Of a DNA stretch of 64,000 nucleotides, positions 46,872-57,630 are shown piece by piece. Origin of the DNA: Arenicola marina. Lineage: Eukaryota > Annelida > Polychaeta > Arenicolidae. Every line of letters starts with the position of its first letter. Position 1 is the first letter of the stretch. The notes beneath the pieces were generated by a model that was not told the DNA's origin, searched no databases, and saw only the letters and a list, made by a program, of their open reading frames with translations. A program made the position numbers and the translations under genes. Location of the stretch: positions 37,441,670-37,505,669 of the forward strand of contig OZ025248.1 of NCBI GenBank assembly GCA_964019135.1, given 5' to 3'.

Positions 46872-49800
46872 ACATTGATGAGAGGCTAAATTGATGGACC
46901 TCCACCCGAGTGGTCTGTTAGAAGGGGATTTCTGTGTAATGATGTCGGCTCACCACTTGAATCGGAATATGTGATGTGTCGTTTTATGTGGCCCCGGTAA
47001 GGCTAAGTACACATGACAAGGGTGCAACCATTCCATCTGATGTTTATTTGGTGGTAACCGTGCTTGGCCACAATTGTCCCTCTGCTTGATGACAGCTAAT
47101 GACGTGTCCCTGCCAAAACAGTCATCGTCATCATCGTAAAAGCAATGTCTGGTTCTTACCATGGATGGTTGGATATATTGGTGTTTTAAAGCCACTACTG
47201 TGCACACATGAGCTAACCCAGACAATGAAACATTATGAGAATGACATGAAGAACATGAAACGGATGAAGTAATCTACATTTAAGTTTTAAATTTAAATTC
47301 TTCATCGATTTACGTTTTGAGCTTTGGTATGCATTTCAGAAATTGCACTTCTTTCTTATCTGGTTGATTGACTTGGTTTTATTGAAGCTTAAAGGCACTT
47401 GCCTACTATAACGTTGTGAAAAAAACCTGGGACCATGTGTTCAGTCGAAATGTCATTAATAAGCAGGAACATAAGATATGTCTTAATGTCATGTGCTGGT
47501 TATTAAATGCATCTAGAGATAGTAATGAATAACTGACTGACGGTATCTTCCCATCGCACCATTATAGAATTGTTACAAAATGGCTCACTAGGTGGCGCGC
47601 GTTTCATCAGTTAACTACAAAATGAGTCACCACAGTTCTAACAGATGTGATGATATCCGGAACAGAATAGGTACGTATACTGACAGGTCTGACTAAAGGG
47701 ACACAGGTGATTAAAGGGACACATCAACTCCTTGGCCACCACGCATGCGAGATGACACCATCAGAAGACACCATGCGGTGTTGGTTGTCAGAACCCTTTA
47801 TACCTGCCTTCCAGCCCACTAAGCAAGCGGCTACATCAAAAGGTCGTGTGTTTTGTTTCCGCGACAGCTGCACCTGATGTTTGTCCAGTACCCCTTCCGT
47901 TATCCTAGGCTGTTTCGTGGCCCGGTGTACCTTTCATGTACACAAAACAACTCTTCAACATTCCATTTTATTTTCATTTCATTTCATTTTTTGTTGGCGA
48001 GTGCAGTGTTTACGTGGTGCTTGAAGGTGCTGAAGGTTGGGGTGAACCATTCCCTTTTCGGTTTGTCCACCATGTGGCATAATGGGCGGTGTGAACAATA
48101 ATCGGTTACCCCCTCTGAAAATGTGAATACAACAATCTTGGTTGTCCTTAAAACGTGCATTATTAATCACCAATGTGACAAGGCCGGAATAAAGCGTGTC
48201 TTTCAAGATACAAGAAATAATATATGTGCTCTATTTTAAAAGGCAAAGGCTTGGAAACAGATCATTATAGAAATTGCGCTAAGAGCGTTTGATTCACCTA
48301 AAGCAAGCCAATAGCTGTCTCGTGGTTATTTTTTGAAGGCCTCACGTATTAGGAAGATGGTGTGATGAATTAACACGCTACTTTATTCCATCCATGGGAG
48401 GGCATCCGTTCAACGTGTAAATAATTAATTGTAATATTTACGCAATAATTTACTACAAAGTTTTCGTTCGTTCTCATTGCAATAATTACAAACATGATTG
48501 AAGACATTGCCAAAATTGCCATGCAATTATACTTTAAATGGAGTAGACTTTTTACGTCATTATTTTATTTTTAACCCCCCTGTTGTTGACTGCGAAAAGC
48601 TTTTTGCCACTTTGCGTAATGACAGGTTGCGATCAATTGTTACCTGCGGTTTAATTCGACGAGGTTGAAGCTATTTCCCGGGACAGTCCCAGCAAACCAT
48701 CGGATGGTGGATTATAGACCTACAATTAGCCACGCCAGATGAGCTACAGAACTTTACATATTAACTACTCTCATGCTCTTATGTCCTTTACCCCGCCCGT
48801 CTTCGCAGGACCAAAATATCACTCTGTAACTTAATTTTGCCTCCGCGTTGCTAAAACTTAGCAAGGGAAGTCATTACGAACATGTGCCAGCATCCATGTG
48901 TCACGCAACACGTGCGTACGCCGAGAGTGGACGGTAGAGACCCCCGACCCTCCAAATCGACCCCCATCCACATGGCCCTTCTGGCCCCTCCTCCCCTCAC
49001 CCCTCGCTGGGGCATCTTCATGCCGCGGCGGCCTGCAATTTGTCATTCAAGGAGAGTAAGTGCCGTCACTTCTAGGATTGTCGTAGAATAGGATGATGGA
49101 CGGCTTTTGAAGTAGTCTCTGGCGGTACCACGAGCGATCTCCATTGTCGGCCATCTTTCTGGACCGGTGGATCGCATAAAATCGACTGCTATCCATTAAC
49201 CCGGTGATAACATTGAAATGTCAGTTGTTATCTTCATAACAAATGACTAACTGTTAGCGATGTCTATGCACGGATGCCTTGCGCAAAGTAGGTTGGGGAT
49301 TGTAAGGACATGGGAGGGAGGCATGGGACTGGGTTTGGGTTTACATAGTTTCCATTTTATATTCTGAAAATTGAAATAAAATACGAGAGCAAATGCTTGA
49401 TAAGAGCCCAGGATATGTTGTGCTGGAGTGTGTGTGTGGGGGTGGGGGGGGGCGGGGGCGGGGGGTTGACGAGAAGGGTTGTCTGCTATTCTGGATTGAT
49501 GTACATATTTCCCGCCTGCGTGAGATGCCGTGTGTGCCATGCCAATCTGGGCCTTCTTTGCCCATTGCCTTTGGCCAATCCACTGATAAGTGTGTCCGCA
49601 TACTGCGCAGATTGAACTAAAAGCCAGCTACACGGATGGATGACTGAATGAATCCATCCAGATGACCGATGTGGTTCGGACAATGAATGACATACATTTT
49701 GCTGCTGTTCCTGGATCCGAGGCTTATTGAGATCGGTGTGGAGGTTATCTACATGAATCACATCACTACAATTAGTTGTAAAGGGTGCATGCAACTCAAA

Positions 49801-50201
49801 TTGTTGGAGACATTAACCATGACCTGCCTGGCATGGCTTTTAACAAAGCTCATGTGGAATAATGACGTATTAATCATATAACGATATAGCGGCCTCAAGA
49901 CGATAAGCTGTTTCTTATTACTTTTTAGGTTTTGCTAATCATACCTCGAACAAACGGGAGTTTTAAGACCTCTCAAGCCAATTGCTACAAACGCCAGGAC
50001 GTAACATAAAGATTACTTCCGGTCTCCGTGTTTCCCGGCAGGTACTCCGGCCTTCCCCAACCCATACGCCATGCCTTTAATTTCCTTGGCTAGCTTCTCT
50101 GGTTGGATCAAAGTTTTGTTGACCTCCAATGACATGAACCTGTTCAGCAGCCTTGATGAGACTATAGAAGAGAGGAGGCCGCACAACGTGTGGACATCCT
50201 A

Positions 50202-50395
50202 TTGGGTAAGTAGGTCAGTTGTTAAACCGGCTGAGCTGTAGATCAACGGGTCATGGGTTCGCACCCCGGCGCCTTCATATGGGGCTTGTTTCATCCAGAC
50301 GCATATTGTTGTCTCAGAAGGCCCTGTGTCGCCTTCGCGTGCACTATGGTGGCATAGAACACCAACATTTCATTCCTCTTCTTTTTCGAGTCATT
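50202..50395 (+). mobile_element. tRNA-derived SINE in Q (best preserved)
   Basis: gtaggtcagttgttaaaccg (A-box-like) and gggttcgcacccc (a near-perfect B box, 50256-50268) give a clear tRNA-like head of about 70 bp, followed by a 120-bp body shared with the other Q copies and ending ttcattcctcttctttttc. No CCA and no convincing complete cloverleaf, so it is not called a tRNA gene. Confidence 0.68.
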
Positions 50396-51724
50396 GAGTC
50401 ATTGAGAAATGCGACAGTTCTACAATAATCTGATAATATTTGAATGGTCTAGGATGGGTAAACACACTAACATGCTTTAGTTTGTCATTAAATTCAGGTT
50501 CCCTATCCTCTAGAATATTTTGATTACATTTGCCTATGACCCTATGTATATGACGTGTTAGAAAGTCACTTGGAAACCTCAAACAATCCAGCATCTCGGC
50601 CGATTACTGGTCAAATAATTTACTGAACGCTGAAACCAAAAAGGCAACTGACCCGTTTTGAGACGCTCAACAGCTCTGTGATATGGTCCTGTATGGAGGC
50701 GCCACTGTCCGAGATTGGTAAATTATATGTCCACGTTGCGACAACTCCCTTCAGATCTCTTACCTATGAATCGCCATTTTCACCGGTTGTCCCAGCCACC
50801 CTTGTGTGAACCGAACAGCTAACGGCAGTCACATGATAAATATTTGAGCTACATGCTGACATCACTGAAAGCGGATTGTAGGAGGCCGCGTAATTCGGCG
50901 ACTAATTCCATTACGAATAATGAAAAACACTTTTGCAAATGACACCGCGCCATAAACATATAGTTTATATGCCGGTGCTGTGATCAACGAAAGAAAGTCC
51001 CGGAAGGGCTATGTACTGGGGCTTGGGGATGGTACCATGAGGCCGATGTGTAATAGTTATGACCCCAGGCCCGTATTGAGGGCCAGCACCGACCACTTTA
51101 GGAATCTCCTTTGGCCAGGGGTTCTTTGGTGTCTTCCATTGAACATAGGCCGAGCCATCGCACCCACAATTTCCTGAGTAGAATGCCACCTCGCAGTTCA
51201 CCGCCACATCCCGGGACTGTAACTCCGGACACCCATTGCTTCTCCCCTGTTTCCCCGTGTAGGTCCGACAACCCTGGGTTCGTTTCCAAAGACACCAAAT
51301 GTAGTATTTTGGACGCCAGATGCCGACAATTCTGCTTGTTACATATAGTTATTTACGACATGTTATTTATGATATACCATTTCATTCAACGGAATTACTA
51401 AGACCATGTATTAAACATTTACCTTGGCTATATGGTGCTTAAGCCTAATAGAGATGCCACGTGGCAAACAAAACATCGAACGCAAATCAAACACCGCTCG
51501 CAGTACTTAGACTATGTGTAATGCGCCATTTACCATCAATCAACTTTCCCTCTACCGGATATAATAGTTTGCATACGTCGCAAAATAACTGTGTTCTCTC
51601 ATATAATATGTACGGCGGTCTTTTCACCAAGAAAGCTCAGAAATATGGCGGAAGTCAGAAAAAGATGAAGGGGGTGCTCAGGTTCCTTGCCTGGCTTGTT
51701 TTCTAATATTGTTTACCTATTTTT

Positions 51725-51878
51725 CAATTGCATGAAAAATTGTATGCAAACGGGTTGAGAATTGATAGAGCAAGAGACTGACCAAAAGAGCAAGACGAGC
51801 GGGAGCAAAGGGTGGACTGAGAGACACGGCGAGGCAGCCACAATGTCGCAGCAGACAGATATAGCGCCAAGTATCTTC
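51725..51878 (-). repeat. Fragment of F-module tail at a rearranged joint
   Basis: gttgagaattgatagagcaa to gacagatatagcgcc matches 22836-22935 plus 24130-24145 and the reverse of 61190-61320. It is inverted relative to the F sequence that starts immediately after, so two breaks have met here. Confidence 0.7.
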
Positions 51879-52455
51879 GTTCGAAGCAATTAATTACTTT
51901 GGGTGCAAAAGGGGACGCTTCTAATTGCTATAACGAAGTCAAACGAGGCCGGTGAAGGGTGGATAACAACAAAAAACAACATCCCTGGTTGATCCAATGA
52001 ATAGTTAAACGGGCAAGGAAAAAATCCGACTTGTTTGAAGCAACTAGTTTGTGACCGGGCCATTTTTTACTGGGAATGTCCCTGGTGGAGCAACCAACCT
52101 CACGTACAACTATACTACAGTCCCAGAACGGTTGTTTACGGCATGTCTGGATGGCTACCGCGGCCAATAGAAGCAAAACAACATACATCACTTGCGGGAC
52201 CAGGCTGGGGTGGGGGTGGCCAGAAGGTCTACCTACATATTTGTTCCAGCTTGGATGCTTATATTTTCTTTAAATGTTAGTCACTTTTGGTAGAGGTTAC
52301 CCCCTCCCCCCTCTCTCCATCTCCGCCATATTTGTTTTGATCGCTTTCTCCCTGCTCCGACCCCCCTGACATCACTGCCCTCCATCCTTGCCACCTAAAC
52401 AAAATCCGATATTTTGTTTACTTTCGGGCTTCATAACTCTTAAGTGTTATTTTAA

Positions 52456-53245
52456 GTGCAAATAAACACTAACGATCCCGATTCAGCTTGCAAAATATGG
52501 ACTTCAGAGTTTTTAGAAATCTGTAGGACATATATACCCAACCGTTTTGTTACAATTCGCCCGGATGACAAACCCTTCTACAATAACAACCTGCGAAGGG
52601 AAAAACGGAAATTAGATCGTTCACACAAAAGTGCTAAGAAAACTAACCACGAATCAGACTGGGCAACCTACCGCAATCAAAGAAATCAATATGTATCAAA
52701 TGTTCGCGAGGCAAAGTCTGTGTATGACATGGGTCTGGACGAATCGCTTAACAATAGTTCCAAAATAACTCAAAAACAATGGTGTAAACTGAGTAAAAAA
52801 CTGCTAAAGGTAAAAGAAAGTACCGGTTATCCGGCATTGTTAGATCCAGATGGCAATAGTATCTCCGATAACACAGGCAAGGCCCAACTGCTTAACGATT
52901 ATTTTCTCAGCCTATCATCACGTGTGGGGTCGATATCAGAGCCCCGAGCAGACCGAATGCAATCTCCATCCAGGTCTTCGCCAGCTAGCCGTAACTAAAG
53001 ACGATGTTCGGGACCTAATTCATAACTTGGACTCAAATAAAGCTGCGGGGTATGATGGAATTAGTCCGAGGATGCTAAAAGAAGCTGGTAACGCCATAGC
53101 TGAACCCTTATCAAAACTCTTTGCCTTGTGTCTCGATCAATGCACCATGCCTCGACTTTGGAAAATGGCTAACGTAGTGCCAATACATAAAAAAGTTCTG
53201 CGTTCCCAGGTCAACAACTATCGGCCAGTTTCTCTCTTAAGTTGA
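52456..53245 (+). pseudogene. Jockey/CR1-like LINE ORF2, N-terminal side (broken)
   Basis: One frame (52456-52998) reads ICRTYIPNRFVTIRPDDKPF, NNLRREKRKLDRSHKSAKKT and LLNDYFLSLSSRVGS, the linker between endonuclease and reverse transcriptase in this LINE group. The frame shifts by one between about 52930 and 52990. It continues with LAVTKDDVRDLIHNLDSNKA, AGYDGISPRMLKEAG and NNYRPVSLLS, the first reverse-transcriptase blocks, to a TGA at 53243-53245. The endonuclease is absent. No ATG starts the first frame; the insertion edge lies at about 52464. Confidence 0.85.
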
Positions 53246-55047
53246 GTAGGGAAACTGCTAGAACGTGTGATTTTCAAGCACACTTTTAATTACCTACGTG
53301 ATAATAACATCCTGAATAGATTCCAGTCAGGTTTCATCCCGGGGCACAGTACCGTTCACCAGCTTGTTGAGATATACCATTTATTTTGTGAAGCCTTAGA
53401 CAAGAAAAAAACTGTAAAGGTCGTTTTCTGTGACATTTCGAAGGCTTTCGACACGGTATGGCACGACGGTCTCCTGAGTAAACTGCGTAGCATCGGAATC
53501 GATGGTCAACTATTTAACTGGTTTAGTAATTACATGTGTGATAGGCAGCAGAGAGTTGTTGTTGATGCAGCTTACTCAGAGTGGGGCTCAATTACTGCAG
53601 GGGTACCCCAAGGTTCGGTATTGGGACCTCTTCTGTTTCTAGTCTACATTAATGACTTAGCCAACGATCTTGAATGTAATATTAGACTTTTCGCTGATGA
53701 TACCACTATATTTGTTGCCACAGATGATTTATGTGAGGCAAACGGTATGTTAATGCGAGACTTATCAAAAATTGAAGCGTGGGCCAAAAAGTGGTTTTTA
53801 GACTTTAATGCAACTAAGACTAATGTCATGAACATTACGAATAAGCTCAACCTCGATCCTACGCAACTCAGTATGGGTGGGAATAGTCTTGCAAACGTAT
53901 CAGAGCACAAACACTTGGGTCTTAATATTGACTCCAAGCTTTCTTGGTCCCCGCATATCAATGAAATATACAGCAAATCTATGAGAAGAGTTGATATTCT
54001 GTCTAGACTCAGTTTCAGACTTAGTCGTGGAACACTTGAAACAATGTATTTTTCTTTCATCAGACCTGTACTCGAATATGCATGTGTTGTGTTGGCCGGG
54101 TGTTCTCAGTATGAGTCTGACAAACTAGAATCGGTACAGATAAGGGCTGGACGCATTGTAAGTGGTGCAATCAAATGCGCAAGCCGCACTCAGGTGTACA
54201 AAGAGTTGGGTTGGGAAACCTTGTCACAAAGGAGGGACAGATTTAAACTCATTCTGTTTCACAAATTTTGTTATAACCAGGCACCTTCCTATGTGTGTAG
54301 CTTACTTCCTATGTCCGTGCCCGACCGCACTCAATATGGTTTACGTAGTGCTAGCCCACTTAATATTACGCAAATAAATACAAGGTTGTCAACATTTTAC
54401 AAATCATTTCTACCTAGCGCAATACGAATGTGGAACGAATTACCAGTCTCTTTACGCAGCTTGCACGACCCAAAAGCGTTTAAAGTAGCAATTTTAAATA
54501 TTCATAAAACGGTGTCCGGGAATGCAACTGATAACCGCAAATTGTATTACTTTGGAAACAGAAGAGTCAATGTATTGCACGCGCGTATTCGCATGAACTG
54601 TAGCGCACTGAACTCTCACTTGTTTAACATGAATCTTGTAGACAGCCCGAGTTGCCGCTGCGGAGCCGAGAACGAGGACTGCGTTCATTTTTTCCTCGGG
54701 TGCCCACTCTATACGAACTTTAGAGATATTTTATTTCGCAAAATCCATGTTCTATCCTCAGTGTCAATTGGCATTATTCTTTTTGGTAATCCGTCTCTAT
54801 CAATGGACGATAACCGTTGTATATTTCAAGCAGTTCACGACTTCATTGTAGCCTCCAAACGTTTCCCTTAAATATCACGTATCTTATTGTTATGCCTGAA
54901 TGTATTAATTATCGAATTTCTACTACATTGTGGTTTACGCAACTGTTATGTATATATGTATGTATGAGCAATTGATTCAAGTTCAGCAAGAGGAATTCAC
55001 ATAGGCAGTGTGCCTGTTTTCCAATTGCCAATAAAATATGTTTAAAC
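52464..55047 (+). mobile_element. 5'-truncated Jockey/CR1-like LINE, about 2.6 kb
   Basis: Likely target duplication taagtgcaaat at 52453-52463 and 55048-55058. The right flank ttattcacagttggtttc matches the uninterrupted sister copy (reverse of about 41225-41240) and fits insertion into the F linking part. The element keeps all of the reverse transcriptase and C-terminus but has lost the endonuclease and any ORF1. Its 3' end is short (54872-55047), with aataaa near 55031 and no long A-tail. Confidence 0.85.
53267..54871 (+). CDS. Jockey/CR1-like LINE reverse transcriptase, main frame
   Basis: An uninterrupted 534-residue frame. RFQSGFIPGHSTVHQL near 18 and KVVFCDISKAFDTVWHDGLL at 51 (catalytic Asp 56) open it. 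GVPQGSVLGPLLFLVYINDL follows at 112, FADD at 142-145, and the thumb region KHLGLNIDSKLSWSPHI. Near the C-terminus the Cys/His motif C463-R-C465...H474-x4-C479 (SPSCRCG...HFFLGCP) is typical of this LINE superfamily. The same frame continues upstream past the TGA at 53243-53245 (VGKLLERVIFK follows it), so the Met at 53267 is internal. The RNA-copying domain looks intact. The copy cannot move by itself because the endonuclease is lost and the frame is broken upstream. Exact clade is not certain. Confidence 0.9.
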   Translation: MIFKHTFNYLRDNNILNRFQSGFIPGHSTVHQLVEIYHLFCEALDKKKTVKVVFCDISKAFDTVWHDGLLSKLRSIGIDGQLFNWFSNYMCDRQQRVVVDAAYSEWGSITAGVPQGSVLGPLLFLVYINDLANDLECNIRLFADDTTIFVATDDLCEANGMLMRDLSKIEAWAKKWFLDFNATKTNVMNITNKLNLDPTQLSMGGNSLANVSEHKHLGLNIDSKLSWSPHINEIYSKSMRRVDILSRLSFRLSRGTLETMYFSFIRPVLEYACVVLAGCSQYESDKLESVQIRAGRIVSGAIKCASRTQVYKELGWETLSQRRDRFKLILFHKFCYNQAPSYVCSLLPMSVPDRTQYGLRSASPLNITQINTRLSTFYKSFLPSAIRMWNELPVSLRSLHDPKAFKVAILNIHKTVSGNATDNRKLYYFGNRRVNVLHARIRMNCSALNSHLFNMNLVDSPSCRCGAENEDCVHFFLGCPLYTNFRDILFRKIHVLSSVSIGIILFGNPSLSMDDNRCIFQAVHDFIVASKRFP

Positions 55048-55209
55048 TAAGTGCAAATTATTCACAGTTGGTTTCCCTGTATCATCACGCAGGTCAATAA
55101 GGTACCACATTTTTCTTATCCATGTCAACGTTTTTAAATCAAATATCACCCACCAATAATCATGTGCTGTCGTAACATGTGTATATAACCTTCGAATCGC
55201 CTGAAACAG

Positions 55210-55460
55210 CAGTAATATGGTACACGTCAAGCCATGGCCGTGTGGGCTGAAGCCATCCTGAGATATCAGTAATAAGGATTGCGCTAGCGGTACACGTCAA
55301 GCCATGGCTGAAGCGATCCTGAGGTATCAGTAATATGGATTGCGCTAGCGGTACAGGTCAAGCCATGGCCGAGCGGGCTGAGGCGATCCTGAGATATCAG
55401 TAATATGGATTGCGCTAGCGGTACATGTCAAGCCATGGTCGGGTGGGCTGAAGCGATCCA
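55210..55460 (+). repeat. 70-bp tandem repeat, four units
   Basis: caagccatgg recurs at 55228, 55298, 55359 and 55429; one unit is shortened to 61 bp. Inverted counterpart of 26831-27036. Confidence 0.9.
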
Positions 55461-55662
55461 CCTGAAGTCCAATGTGGCGATGCCCGTCGTTGCATCTCCA
55501 ACATGTAATCAATGAGCATTACGTGGTGTGGCGTGTATGGTGTATATATTAGACTGGGCGCAGCTGTTCCTCGCCTGCGGTAGTATAATTTACATCAGGC
55601 CGCCGAGACAACCCCGCGTCGTGTACACACGTGTGTCTAAACTCAATGTCGTTATTTCTTAA

Positions 55663-56751
55663 GGTAAGCAACCCATAATAGCAAGCTAAAAGAACTCTGT
55701 ATTCGTGATTATGTTATAAAAGTATGCCCAATTACACACCTTCTGGTAAATTTTGAGGATCCTTTACCGTCCCATTAAAATTCTCCATATTCCAATTCCC
55801 ACTATTTCACAAAATTACCGAAACCTTGACACCTACCACGAATATGTAATTTTGCTACAATTCAGCTCAATATTAAGTCATTAGCATGAGTAATAGCTCT
55901 TTGAAAAGCTTAAACCTAGTGCAATACAGGAATGATATTCAAAAATGTAAATAGTAGCCACAAAAAATAACAGAATGGTAATAATATAGTGCAATTGTGC
56001 AAAATCAGGACAGTTTTTCCAAAATTCGAAATCACCCCCTGCACAAAATTGGCTACAATTTCATCAAAAATAAAAATCTGGACACCAAACCACTTTTAAA
56101 AACTGCAAAAAAACTAGTTCTTGTAACGAAATAAAAAATATATAGATAGCCATGCAAATTTCCCGAGAAACAGGTCCAGAAGCTTGAAAATGTTATTTTA
56201 CAAATATTTTTTGGCGCAGTTTATTTCACACTAATTATAATTAATTAATTTACGCCTTCTGTTCACATTTTTACAAATCTGGTTATATATAATGGTCTAC
56301 GATATAATTATGATCTAAACGAATGTTTTCAGAACTATTTACGCGTTTTCTCGATGTTTTTTTCTTGAATTTTGCGAATTTATAACGAAGAGCGATTCTC
56401 GGGAAAATACCCTGTAAATGACTTCACGAATTGGGGATTCCCCTGTGAATGACGTAACGAGTTAGGGATTCCCCTTTCACTGACACCCGCCGCTGTTTTC
56501 CGATGTTTACCAAGGTCTTCTCTAAATCGCCCAAGCTTGTTATACGATGCTCTATTCATTTTACCTATGTCACCACTACTTTTGCTGTGTTTTAGTCGTG
56601 CTTTCGTTCATTAAGACTGCGTAAAATCTCAGGGCTACAGCCCGCCGATGTTTGCCGATGTTTACCGAGGTCTGCTCAAAATCGCCGAAGCTTATTATTA
56701 TTTATTTACTTTATTTCAACTATTCTTATGGCTTATTATGGGTTGCTTACC
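55663..56751. mobile_element. TTAA-flanked inverted-repeat element, 1089 bp, non-autonomous
   Basis: Ends are 18-bp perfect inverted repeats, GGTAAGCAACCCATAATA, at 55663-55680 and inverted at 56734-56751. TTAA lies on both sides (55659-55662, 56752-56755). The uninterrupted sequence is seen at position 121 (cttaaagcccag) and at 16908, which proves the insertion. The interior is AT-rich with no long frame. It holds an internal direct repeat of gatgtttacc and flank at 56500-56541 and 56656-56698. TTAA duplication is typical of piggyBac-type transposition. The termini do not start with the usual CCC, and a TA duplication with a longer AGGTAAG terminus fits equally well. Superfamily is therefore open. 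Confidence 0.88.
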
Positions 56752-57505
56752 TTAAAGCCCAGCACCGGCTGGTTATGATGCCGAGGTATATAGTGTTGTT
56801 TACCCGAGTCGTCAGGGTCGAAAACAAACCCATGGAAAAGTTATGGCTGCATGAATATTTACGACCTTTATCTGACTGGTTCCTCTATAGGGGGGGGGGA
56901 TAACTTTTTCGATCTCCGCGATTGGCACCCAGGAATTCTTGAAGATGCGCGATTACTTGTTGGCAATTTTGGGGAATCGTGACCCGTATAATTCCTGGTG
57001 CAACGCGAAGACCCCCTCCTTATTTACCGCGATCCGTTATAGCAGGCGAATTCCTCGATATTCGCGATATCATCATCAAGGCGTGTGTTTTCGCGCCCAG
57101 CTTTAAAATGTCATAATCTTGGAGATTCGATATTGCTCTCCGTAATTCGTGGGGATTCGCGATTTAGACGGGGTATCTCCCCTCCCCCCCCCCCCCCCCC
57201 TCCTCTCTATAGGGCTGACCCGATAGCTTTCAACGATTAACCTTGTTGCATATTGTCATTTCGCAGCCTCGGCAATGGAGTGCTAAGAGTGCTGGGGTCC
57301 TGGGAATTGCTTTCATGTGGCTGTCATCTCACTGTCTCTGAGATAACATGGTGGTCCAGCCCAGAGCATGGAGTAAAAGGGGCATAAAACACCAATTCAT
57401 CCGTGGATCCGTCACGTCTCTTACTGCGTTCTGAGTCTTTCTGTAGTCAAGGTTTACACCCTTCCCGCCAGCCCACCCCACCCTCACGGTATCCCAGGTT
57501 TAACC

Positions 57506-57630
57506 CCACATCCCATACCCCATACCACCCATCCCACACCACACACCCCACATCCCACACCCCACACCCCACACCCCACACCCCACACCCCACACCCCAC
57601 ACCCCATATCCCACATCCCACACTTCACCT
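57506..57630 (-). repeat. CCCCACA 7-bp array, about 17 units
   Basis: Plus strand reads accccacacccc with variants catccca and atacccc. Counterpart of 25704-26222. Confidence 0.9.

Larger units (their letters stand above)
44770..51715 (+). repeat. Module PQ, copy 4
   Basis: P runs 44770-49720 and matches the reverse of 8700-14260 and 27285-37870. Q runs 49720-51715 and matches 18540-21160 and 37870-39965. It keeps empty sites for the LINE in copy 3 (48848) and for the hairpin in copy 1 (46430-46460). It ends inside Q near 51715, where F-type sequence begins. Compared with copy 3 it lacks the equivalent of 38330-39090. No gene recognised. Confidence 0.75.

Noticed and set aside
50202-50275. 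Genuine tRNA gene
   Set aside because: Boxes are good, but I cannot fold a complete cloverleaf. The stretch continues into a body shared with three other copies, which fits a SINE.
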